Shown here piece by piece: positions 1-6,171 of a stretch of DNA of 10,912 nucleotides (the stretch's first letter is position 1; each line of letters starts with the position of its first letter). The stretch is taken from contig DAOTTI010000128.1 in assembly GCA_034437795.1 (NCBI GenBank), forward strand, positions 1-10,912, given 5' to 3'. The notes beneath the pieces are model-generated. The model did not search any database and was not told where the DNA came from. It saw only the letters and a program-made list of their open reading frames with translations. This stretch comes from DAOTTI01 sp034437795 (GTDB lineage: Bacteria; Chloroflexota; UBA11872; UBA12225). The position numbers and the translations under genes are program-made.

Positions 1-92
1 GGAGCGCCTAATCCCTGTCCGGAGGTGAGCGCTCATCCATGGCGCGCCACCTGGAAGGGCAATAACAGCGAGCCGTGATCACCGAAGCGCTG

Positions 93-632
93 TCAGCCCT
101 CGATGCGCACCAGGGGCTGGCGCTGCTGGACCGTCTGCCCGGGGGCCACCAGCACCTCCGTGACCCGTCCCGGGTGCGGGGCCGCCAGCGCGCTCTCCAT
201 CTTCATCGCCTCCAGCACGACCACGGTCTGCCCGCGCTCGACCACTGAGCCGGGCTGGACCGGCACCGCGACGATCCGCCCCGGCATCGGCGCCATGACG
301 GCCACATGCTCTGCCCCCGCCCCCTGCCGGCGCCCGCCCTGGCTGGCCACCAGCGCGTGCCGGCGCTCGTCCTGCACGGCAAGCATCAGCGTGGCGCCGG
401 CGACGTGCACCAGCACGCGCTCCGGCACGGCGCTATCTGCCTCCGGGTCGGCGGCCTGCCACTCTAGCACGACCTCGTACGAGCGACCGTCGACCACGAG
501 GCTGTACAACCCCGGACGAACCGGCACTAGGTCGCACGGCACGCCAGCCCCGTCCACCTGCGGCTCGGCGCCCGGCAGGTCCGGCCACTCGACGCTCAGC
601 CGGCGCCCCCCAACGGTCACGATGAGCTTCAT
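93..632 (-). CDS. accB: Biotin carboxyl carrier subunit of acyl-CoA (propionyl-CoA) carboxylase
   Basis: This 179-residue protein carries the biotin that shuttles carboxylate from the biotin carboxylase to the carboxyltransferase. The C-terminal third (about residues 110-179) is a biotinyl domain with APMPGRI, then EAMKME at 141-146; Lys144 is the expected biotinylated lysine. The N-terminal part (about 1-100) has LYSLVVDGRSYEV and DERRHAL, which resemble the BT/linker region that follows biotin carboxylase in long propionyl-CoA carboxylase alpha chains. The pair accC plus this gene is therefore best read as a split PccA. The ATG at 632 is preceded by CAGGG seven bases upstream. The start codon overlaps the stop of a 26-codon leader ORF. 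It is the last gene of the pccB-accC-accB unit. Assignment to the carrier family is secure; substrate (propionyl rather than acetyl) rests on its partners. Confidence 0.93.
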   Translation of the reverse strand: MKLIVTVGGRRLSVEWPDLPGAEPQVDGAGVPCDLVPVRPGLYSLVVDGRSYEVVLEWQAADPEADSAVPERVLVHVAGATLMLAVQDERRHALVASQGGRRQGAGAEHVAVMAPMPGRIVAVPVQPGSVVERGQTVVVLEAMKMESALAAPHPGRVTEVLVAPGQTVQQRQPLVRIEG

Positions 633-649
633 CGGCGGCCCTGTTTCAG
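615..649 (-). repeat. 35-bp direct repeat, copy 2 (accB translation start)
   Basis: Read on the minus strand, this copy starts CTGAAACAGGGCC and ends at the seventh accB codon (CATCGTGACC). It matches the copy at 692-726 at 30 of 35 positions, and all five differences are transitions. It contains the accB Shine-Dalgarno-like CAGGG and the ATG start. Confidence 0.85.
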
Positions 650-709
650 GGTACCTGGCGCGAGGCGGCAGAGAGCGGGCGCCGAGCGCGTGGTCACGAT
701 GGGCTCCAT
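629..709 (-). CDS. 26-residue leader ORF overlapping the accB start
   Basis: An ATG at 709, 13 bases after the accC stop codon, opens a 26-residue frame that begins MEPIVTT and ends LKQGRR. Its TGA stop (629-631) overlaps the accB ATG (630-632) in the ATGA arrangement typical of translational coupling. Its first residues mirror those of accB (MKLIVTV) in the same frame, because both starts lie in the two copies of a 35-bp duplication. It is either a coupling leader that delivers ribosomes to accB or a harmless relic of the duplication. It resembles no known protein. An AGG lies 11 bases upstream of the ATG, which is a weak ribosome-binding site. Confidence 0.4.
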   Translation of the reverse strand: MEPIVTTRSAPALCRLAPGTLKQGRR

Positions 710-726
710 CGGCGGCTCTGCCTCAG
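692..726 (-). repeat. 35-bp direct repeat, copy 1 (accC stop / leader start)
   Basis: On the minus strand this copy begins CTGAGGCAGAGCC, includes the accC TGA stop (723-725) and the leader ATG (707-709), and ends CATCGTGACC. It lies 77 bases upstream (in transcription direction) of its partner at 615-649. The 42 bases between the copies show no clear similarity to either flank. Confidence 0.85.
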
Positions 727-2324
727 CGCAGGCTCTCGCGGCGCGCGACGTAGCGCCAGATGCTGCCGTCGGGCGCGGTCCGGCCGAGGGCAGGGCGGGC
801 CACGCCAGCGCGGCTGCGCGCGACAAAGTCCAGCCCCGCCACCAGCGCGGCCGCGCGCACGACGTCGCCGGCGCCTGGCCGTTCCACCTCGGCTCCCGTC
901 GACGGCCAGCGTTCAGCAATGAAGGCAGTAGAAAGCTCGGCGGCCAGGAACGCCTCGTCGCGCACCAGCCAGCGATGAAACGGCAAGTTGGTGCGCACGC
1001 CGGCCAGAACGTACTCGTCGAGGGCGCGGCGCAGACGGGCGATCGCCTCGGCGCGGCTGCGCCCCCAGGCGATGAGTTTGGCCAGCAGCGGGTCGTAATA
1101 GACGGTGACCTCCATGCCCGGCTCGCAGGCGCTGTCCACGCGGATCCCTGGCCCGCCCGGCTCTCGCACGATGGCCAGTGTGCCGGTGGATGGGAACCAG
1201 CTCTGGTCGGGGTCCTCGGCGTAGATGCGGGCCTCGATGGCGTGAAGGCCCGAGCCCTGGAGGGAGCCCCCAACCGCGGCATGGGGAGGGGTCCGGACCC
1301 CACCCTGTGGGTCGCAGGGCTGCGGACTGAAGCCGGCAAGCGCCTCTTCTATGGAGGCTCCCGATGCGAGGCGCAGCTGAGCCTGAACCAGGTCCACACC
1401 GGTCACCGCCTCGGTGACGGGATGCTCCACCTGGAGACGGGCGTTCATCTCCAGGAAGTAGAACTCCTGGGACGCGGGGTCGTAAAGGAACTCGATGGTC
1501 CCCGCGCTGCGGTAGCGCACGGCTGAGGTCACGGCCACGGCCGCCTGCCACAGGCGCTCGCGCACCGCGTCCGGCAAGTTCGGGGCGGGGCACTCCTCCA
1601 CCACCTTCTGGTAGCGGCGCTGGATGCTGCACTCCCGTTCGCCCAGGTGCACCACGCGGCCGGCGCCGTCGCCGAAGAGCTGCACCTCGATGTGGCGGGG
1701 CCGTTCGACCAGCTTCTCCAGATAGACGCTCCCATCGCCGAAGGAGGCGGCGGCCTCGCTGCGGGCCTGCGCCAGCGCGGGGGCCAGCTCCTCGGGCGTG
1801 CGCACGGCGCGCATCCCCTTCCCGCCCCCGCCGGCGGCCGCCTTGATCAGCAGCGGATAACCAATCTCGTCCGCCTCCCTGGCGGCCGCGGCGTCATCCA
1901 CCACGGGGTCCGGCGTGCCGGAGAGGGTGGGTACCCCCGCCGCGGCCGCCAGGCGCCGCGCCGCTACCTTGTCGCCCATCAAGGCCATCGCATCCGGCGT
2001 CGGCCCGACGAAGGCCAGGCCGGCCGCCACGCAGGCCTGCGCGAAGGCCGGGCTCTCGGAGAGAAAGCCATATCCGGGATGGACCGCCTCCGCTCCCGAG
2101 CGCCTGGCCACCTCCAGGATGGCGGGGATGTTCAGGTAGCTCTGCCCCGCCGGAGCGGGGCCAACCGGATAGGCGTAGTCCGCCAGGCGCACGTGCAGGG
2201 CCTTGCGGTCGACCTCAGAGTAGATAGCCACTGCCTCGGCGCCAAGCTCGTGCACCGCGCGAATAATGCGCACTGCAATCTCGCCCCGATTGGCGACCAG
2301 GACTTTACGGAACATGGCTGGCAT
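723..2324 (-). CDS. accC: Biotin carboxylase subunit of acyl-CoA carboxylase (split PccA)
   Basis: This 533-residue protein carboxylates biotin with ATP and bicarbonate, the first half-reaction of acyl-CoA carboxylation. Domains run in order. The N-terminal domain has FRKVLVANRGEIAVRI (5-20) and HPGYGFLSE (82-90). The ATP-grasp domain has the glycine-rich loop AAAGGGGKGMR (162-172), RHIEVQLFGD (210-219), ERECSIQRRYQKVVEECPAP (229-248) and EMNARLQVEHPVTE (292-305). The C-terminal domain has HAIEARIYAEDP (361-372) and KLIAWG. Between LASG and HAIEAR is an unusual insert (about residues 333-359) where E. coli AccC has only a short QEEVHVRG-type loop. Residues beyond about 475 form a family-atypical tail ending WRYVARRESLR. 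The start is uncertain: ATG at 2324 or ATG at 2315; the latter gives the more typical MFRKVLVANRGE. Neither has a strong ribosome-binding site. It follows pccB after a 153-bp repeat array. Confidence 0.95.
   Translation of the reverse strand: MPAMFRKVLVANRGEIAVRIIRAVHELGAEAVAIYSEVDRKALHVRLADYAYPVGPAPAGQSYLNIPAILEVARRSGAEAVHPGYGFLSESPAFAQACVAAGLAFVGPTPDAMALMGDKVAARRLAAAAGVPTLSGTPDPVVDDAAAAREADEIGYPLLIKAAAGGGGKGMRAVRTPEELAPALAQARSEAAASFGDGSVYLEKLVERPRHIEVQLFGDGAGRVVHLGERECSIQRRYQKVVEECPAPNLPDAVRERLWQAAVAVTSAVRYRSAGTIEFLYDPASQEFYFLEMNARLQVEHPVTEAVTGVDLVQAQLRLASGASIEEALAGFSPQPCDPQGGVRTPPHAAVGGSLQGSGLHAIEARIYAEDPDQSWFPSTGTLAIVREPGGPGIRVDSACEPGMEVTVYYDPLLAKLIAWGRSRAEAIARLRRALDEYVLAGVRTNLPFHRWLVRDEAFLAAELSTAFIAERWPSTGAEVERPGAGDVVRAAALVAGLDFVARSRAGVARPALGRTAPDGSIWRYVARRESLR
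1248..1337 (-). repeat. In-frame palindromic insert within accC
   Basis: This stretch encodes the family-atypical AccC loop (about residues 330-359). On the plus strand it holds a perfect 14-bp palindrome GGGGTCCGGACCCC (1288-1301) within an imperfect palindrome of 32 bases (1279-1310). At one edge it contains GCGGACTGAAGCCGGC (1322-1337), which recurs with one mismatch in the meaB tail at 10399-10414. At the other edge, its coding strand contains CAGGGCTCGGGCC, close to CAGGGCTCAGGCC of the meaB insert. Frame is preserved through the whole stretch. Confidence 0.6.
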
Positions 2325-2333
2325 GGTCAGGTC

Positions 2334-2481
2334 GTGATCAGGTAGTGATCCGCTCGCTGCGCTCGCGGTGATCAGGTGGTGATCAGGTTGTTGTCAAGTT
2401 GTTGTCAGGTGGCGATCAAGCTGTAGTAGGCGATCACCACCTGATCACCACCTGATCACCACTCGATCGCCACCTGATCAC
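2334..2481. repeat. Array of 11-bp GTGATCAGGTG units forming a large inverted repeat between pccB and accC
   Basis: Left-arm units in plus orientation start at 2334, 2345 (degenerate), 2368, 2379, 2390, 2401 and 2412; exact GTGATCAGGTG is at 2368-2378. Right-arm units are the reverse complement CACCTGATCAC at 2438, 2449, 2460 (degenerate) and 2471. The arms 2367-2387 and 2440-2460 are a perfect 21-bp inverted repeat with a 52-base spacer. The last unit overlaps the pccB stop codon, so the array fills practically the whole intergenic space. A unit of 11 bp is about one helical turn. It could be a multi-site operator, a large mRNA hairpin adjusting carboxylase subunit ratios, or an expanding simple repeat. 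No T-run follows, so a classical terminator is not supported. Confidence 0.85.
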
Positions 2482-4151
2482 AACGGAATGTTCCCGTGCT
2501 TCTTGGGCGGGTTGCGGTCCCGCTTGTTCTTCAGCGACTCCAGGGCGGCGATCAGCTTGCGGCGCGTCTGGCGGGGCTCGATCACATCGTCGACGTAGCC
2601 CCGCGCCGCCGCCACGTATGGGTTGGCGAACTTCTGCCGGTACTCCTCGATCAGCCGCGCCCGCGTCACCTCGGGGTTTGGCGACCTGGCGATCTCATCG
2701 CGGAAGATGATCTCCACCGCGCCTTCCGCGCCCATCACCGCGATCTCCGCCGTGGGCCAGGCGTAGTTGACGTCGCCGCGGATGTGCTTGGAGCTCATGA
2801 CATCGTAGGCGCCGCCGTATGCCTTGCGCGTGATGACCGTCAGCTTGGGGACCGTCGCCTCGCAGTAGGCGTAGAGGAGCTTGGCCCCGTGCCGGATGAT
2901 CCCGCCGTGCTCCTGGGCCACGCCCGGCAGGAAGCCGGGCACGTCCACGAAGGTGACTAGCGGGATGTTGAAGCAGTCACAGAAGCGCACGAAGCGCGCC
3001 GCCTTGATGGAGGCGTTGATGTCCAGCACTCCGGCCAGCACCGCCGGCTGCTGGGCCACGATCCCGACCGGATAGCCGTTCAGGCGGGCGAAGCCGACGA
3101 TGATGTTCTGGGCCCACAGCGCCTGCACCTCCAGGAACGTGCTCTGCCCCGCTGCCCCTCCGTCGCCGTCGCCGGTGCGGTCCACCACCCGCCGGATCAC
3201 CTCCCGCATGTCGTACGGCTTGTTCGGCTGCTCGGGGACGATCGTGTCCAGCTCGGGGTCCTCGCGCTGCGGCGGGTCGCCGGTCTCGCACTGCGGCGGG
3301 TCGTCCAGGTTATTGGATGGCAGGTACGACAGCAGGCGCCGGATGAGGTCGAGGCACTCGGGCTCGGACGGGGCCAGGAAGTGGGCCACACCGCTGACGG
3401 TGTTGTGCACCTCCGCCCCACCGAGCTGCTCGAAGTCCACCTCCTCATGGGTCACCTGCTTCACCACGTTAGGGCCGGTGACGAACATGTAGCTCGTGCG
3501 GTCCACCATCAAGATGAAGTCGGTGATGGCGGGCGAATAGACGGCGCCGCCGGCGCAGGGCCCCATGATGGCCGAGATCTGGGGGATGACCCCCGAGGCG
3601 AGCGTGTTGCGCAGGAAGATCTCGGCATAGCCCCCGAGCGAGACCACCCCTTCCTGGATGCGGGCGCCGCCGGAATCGTTGAGGCCAATGATGGGGGCCC
3701 CGTTTTTCATGGCCAGATCCATGATCTTGCAGATCTTCTCGGCGAAGGCCTCCGAAAGCGAGCCGCCGAAAACGGTGAAGTCCTGCGAGAAGACGTACAC
3801 CAGGCGCCCATCGATGCGCCCCCAGCCGGTGACCACGCCGTCGCCTAGGTACTTCTCTTTGTCCAGCCCGAAGTCGGTGGCGCGGTGGGTGACCAGCATG
3901 TCCGTCTCCTCAAAGGAGCCGGGGTCGAGCAGGAGGTCGAGGCGCTCCCGCGCGGTCAGCTTCCCGCGGGCGTGCTGCTGGTCGATCCGGCGCTGGCCCC
4001 CGCCGAGGAGGGCCTGCGCCTTGAGGCGACGCAGCTCGTCGATCTTGGCTGAGCCGCTGGACACCGCCGGCGGTTCCGGCGCCGCGGGCGCCTGGACCGG
4101 CGGGGAGACTGGGACGTTGCCGGAGCCGGAAGCCGAGACCTTGGTAGCCAC
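2478..4151 (-). CDS. pccB: Propionyl-CoA carboxylase beta (carboxyltransferase) subunit
   Basis: This 557-residue carboxyltransferase moves carboxylate from biotin to the acyl-CoA alpha carbon. The N-terminal crotonase-like half has GKLTARERLDLLLDPGSFEE (63-82), LNDSGGARIQEG (157-168) and the oxyanion-forming GPCAGGAVYSPA (197-208). The C-terminal half has DVPGFLPG (403-410), EHGGIIRHGAKLLYAY (414-429) and RKAYGGAYDVMSSKH (442-456). The last motif matches propionyl-CoA carboxylases such as human PCCB, which favours propionyl-CoA over acetyl- or methylcrotonyl-CoA. Two additions to the usual chain are visible: a Pro/Ala-rich N-terminal extension (about 8-35) and a short GDGDGGAAGQS insert (327-337) ahead of TFLEVQ. 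The start is GTG at 4151 without an obvious ribosome-binding site; an in-frame GTG at codon 30 is an alternative that would remove most of the extension. It is the first gene of the minus-strand unit. Confidence 0.95.
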   Translation of the reverse strand: MATKVSASGSGNVPVSPPVQAPAAPEPPAVSSGSAKIDELRRLKAQALLGGGQRRIDQQHARGKLTARERLDLLLDPGSFEETDMLVTHRATDFGLDKEKYLGDGVVTGWGRIDGRLVYVFSQDFTVFGGSLSEAFAEKICKIMDLAMKNGAPIIGLNDSGGARIQEGVVSLGGYAEIFLRNTLASGVIPQISAIMGPCAGGAVYSPAITDFILMVDRTSYMFVTGPNVVKQVTHEEVDFEQLGGAEVHNTVSGVAHFLAPSEPECLDLIRRLLSYLPSNNLDDPPQCETGDPPQREDPELDTIVPEQPNKPYDMREVIRRVVDRTGDGDGGAAGQSTFLEVQALWAQNIIVGFARLNGYPVGIVAQQPAVLAGVLDINASIKAARFVRFCDCFNIPLVTFVDVPGFLPGVAQEHGGIIRHGAKLLYAYCEATVPKLTVITRKAYGGAYDVMSSKHIRGDVNYAWPTAEIAVMGAEGAVEIIFRDEIARSPNPEVTRARLIEEYRQKFANPYVAAARGYVDDVIEPRQTRRKLIAALESLKNKRDRNPPKKHGNIPL

Positions 4152-4269
4152 CGAAGGTTAGCGTAGCATGTAGCAGCGATCCCTGGCCCCTTCGACCGGG
4201 CGGTCCGACAGCCGCGCCAGGCGGCCGTGGTCGCAAGCTATACACTCAATTCAGGTCCAGTCAACCCGG
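4152..4269. promoter_or_regulatory. Divergent intergenic region between pccB and the HtrA-like gene
   Basis: These 118 bases separate two units transcribed away from each other, so they should hold promoters for both. On the plus strand TATACA at 4239-4244 is a plausible -10 element, about 26 bases before the GTG at 4270; no convincing TTGACA-like -35 stands at the right spacing. On the minus strand no confident -10/-35 pair was found. The call rests mainly on geometry. Confidence 0.45.
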
Positions 4270-6114
4270 GTGCAAGTAACCGTGGCTCGAGCATCGGTCG
4301 ATCGTTTTCAGTGGTGCGCCGCGTGGGCGCGCCTGTTGATCGCGGGGGCGCTGGCGGCGTGGCTCGCCCTGGGCGACGGCGCGCGCGCCCTCGTGCCGGC
4401 GGCCGGCGCCCCGGCCGCCCAGGCCCAGGCCATCTCGCGGGAGACGCAGCGAGAGTTCGAGATCGTCAACGGCTACTTCTTTACCCAGACCGGCGGCAAT
4501 CCCCGGGGCGATCTCGGCTATAGCATCACCGACGAGGCGGGGATCCCCTTCTGGAGCGAGTACCAGCGCCTGGGCGGCGTCGACGCGCTCGGCTACCCCG
4601 TCACGCGGCGCTTCATCTGGGACGGGTTCGTCGTGCAGGCCACCCAGAAGGTGGTGCTCCAGTGGCGGCCGGAGCTTGGGCGGGTCGTCTTCGTCAACCT
4701 GCTGGACGAGCTGACGCGGGCGGGCAAGGACGACTGGCTGCTCGTCTACCGGCAGATCCCCCGACCGGCCACGTTTCCGGACGAGGCGGGCCTTCCCTTC
4801 GACCAGATCATCCGCAACCGGCTGCGCCTGCTGGACGGCTACCCTGCCCTCCGTGCCGCCTACTTCGCCACGCCTGACCCGATCGCGGCTAACGGGCTCC
4901 CGGTGGCGCCGGTCACGGATGTGGGGCCGGCCCTGGTGCTCCGCGCCCAGCGCCGCGCCTTCCAGCTCTGGAAGGTCCCCACGCCCTTCGCCCAGCCCGG
5001 AGACATCACCGTGGTGAACGGCGGCGATCTGGGCAAGGAGGCGGGGCTCTATCCGGCGGAGGCGGTCCAGCCGGAGCCGGCGTCCGCCCAGATCGCGGCC
5101 CCGCCCGGCAGCAACACCCGCCTGCCGGACGAGGAGGTGGCCGCGATGCGGCGGGTGGTGGAGCGGGCGCGCCCTGCCGTGGTGAAGCTGACCGACAACG
5201 AGAGTGGCCTGGGAACCGGCTTCCTGTACGATCCCTCCGGCCTGGTGCTGACCAATAGCCACGTGGTGGTCTCGCTCTGTCCGGAGCTACAGCGGTCCCA
5301 GGCGCCGCGGTGCGCGGGGCTGGTGGCCGTGCTGCCGGACGGACGGACCCTGCCGGCACGCCCGCTGGGCTACGACGACTGGACCGACGTGGCGGTCATC
5401 AAGCTGGAAGGCGCCGGCTTCCCGTGGCTCCCCCTGGGCATGGCCGGAGCGCTTGCGCCCGGGCAGCGCGTCATCGGCATCGGTTACGCGCCGGCCCTGC
5501 CGGGCGCCCCCAGCGCCAAGACGGGGACGGTCCGTTCCCTGGCCGGAGAGATCCAGACCCTGCACGATTATCCGCTCTTCAACCTGATCACCACTGATAC
5601 CTTCCTGCACCCCGGAGATAGCGGCGGGCCGCTGCTGACCCTGAACGGCCAGGTGGTGGGGATCAATACCGCCATTCGCGTGGCGCGGCGCAGCCAGGCT
5701 CTGACCGGCTTCTCCATTCCCGTCGAAGGGGCGCGGGAGATTGCCGACCAGATCATTACGTTGGGGGGCGTGCCGCGCCCGCACCTGGGCATCTCCGTCG
5801 CGGACGTCACGCCCAGCCTCGCCGCTCAGTTGCGCCTGCCGGTGAGCCGCGGGGTCCTGGTGCGCGAGGTGCAGCCCGACTCGCCGGCCGCCCGCGCCGG
5901 CATTCAGGCCGGCGACATCATCGTGGGGATGGACGGGCAGGAGGTGGCCGGCCTGGACGACCTGCGCCGGTTCATGGTCAACCACAAGGTGGGCGACACC
6001 GTGCCCTTCACCGTGATCACCCCCGGCACCGCGCGCCGGATGGTCGCCGTGACGCTGGCCGAACGCCCGCTGGTCCGGCTCGCCGTCGGCGACGAGGCGC
6101 CCCTGGCCGCATAG
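4270..6114 (+). CDS. Exported HtrA/DegP-like serine protease with N-terminal accessory domain and C-terminal PDZ domain
   Basis: This 614-residue protein is a trypsin-fold protease likely acting outside the cytoplasmic membrane in protein quality control. A signal segment (about 16-54: WARLLIAGALAAWLAL, then AAQAQA before ISRE) is visible. Residues about 55-270 form an accessory region with FTQTGGNPRGDLGYSITDE, then IPFWSEYQRLGGVDALGYPV, VVLQWRPELGRV and LLDEL, a pattern I associate with exported Chloroflexota proteins. The protease domain (about 285-500) has all three catalytic residues: His331 in TNSHV, Asp373 in WTDVAVIKL and Ser451 in GDSGGPL. A single PDZ domain (about 503-598) has PHLGISV and SPAARAGIQAGDIIVGMDGQ. 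The start is GTG at 4270; GTG at 4282 is equally possible. DegP itself has two PDZ domains and no such N-terminal region, so this is closer to DegS/HtrA types with an extra module. Confidence 0.93.
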   Translation: MQVTVARASVDRFQWCAAWARLLIAGALAAWLALGDGARALVPAAGAPAAQAQAISRETQREFEIVNGYFFTQTGGNPRGDLGYSITDEAGIPFWSEYQRLGGVDALGYPVTRRFIWDGFVVQATQKVVLQWRPELGRVVFVNLLDELTRAGKDDWLLVYRQIPRPATFPDEAGLPFDQIIRNRLRLLDGYPALRAAYFATPDPIAANGLPVAPVTDVGPALVLRAQRRAFQLWKVPTPFAQPGDITVVNGGDLGKEAGLYPAEAVQPEPASAQIAAPPGSNTRLPDEEVAAMRRVVERARPAVVKLTDNESGLGTGFLYDPSGLVLTNSHVVVSLCPELQRSQAPRCAGLVAVLPDGRTLPARPLGYDDWTDVAVIKLEGAGFPWLPLGMAGALAPGQRVIGIGYAPALPGAPSAKTGTVRSLAGEIQTLHDYPLFNLITTDTFLHPGDSGGPLLTLNGQVVGINTAIRVARRSQALTGFSIPVEGAREIADQIITLGGVPRPHLGISVADVTPSLAAQLRLPVSRGVLVREVQPDSPAARAGIQAGDIIVGMDGQEVAGLDDLRRFMVNHKVGDTVPFTVITPGTARRMVAVTLAERPLVRLAVGDEAPLAA

Positions 6115-6127
6115 GGCCGTTTCGGCC
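6115..6127 (+). other. Small hairpin after the protease gene
   Basis: Directly after the TAG stop, GGCCG-TTT-CGGCC forms a perfect 5-bp stem with a 3-base loop. There is no following T-run, so it is at best a weak terminator or an mRNA 3' stabiliser. Confidence 0.3.
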
Positions 6128-6157
6128 AGCGCCACCTCGCCACAGCGCCGCAGCGGG

Positions 6158-6163
6158 TATAAC
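6158..6163 (+). promoter_or_regulatory. Candidate -10 element (TATAAC) for the first cyclophilin gene
   Basis: TATAAC matches the TATAAT consensus at five of six positions and stands out in GC-rich sequence. A transcription start about seven bases downstream would fall near 6170, two bases before the ATG at 6172, implying a leaderless or nearly leaderless mRNA. That agrees with the absence of a Shine-Dalgarno sequence before this ATG. No good -35 box is seen. Confidence 0.4.
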
Positions 6164-6171
6164 CGTTACGT

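Noticed and set aside
1..92. A gene or terminator at the left edge
   Set aside because: Only a tiny ATG frame (53-onward, eight codons) and a loose GAGCGC/GCGCTC pair with a long loop are seen; neither is convincing.
690..1526. Long plus-strand frame opposite accC (and similar ones at 1647-2345, 3381-3848, 3658-4161)
   Set aside because: These lie antisense to well-conserved carboxylase genes, have arginine/glycine/alanine-rich composition and no recognisable domain; such frames are common opposite high-GC genes.
2334..2481. CRISPR array
   Set aside because: The units are about 11 bp, contiguous, with no spacers, and face each other as an inverted repeat.
6115..6127. Rho-independent terminator after the protease gene
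   Set aside because: The stem is only 5 bp and no T-run follows; the same objection applies to the hairpins at 6698-6714 and 10456-10472, which are listed only as hairpins.
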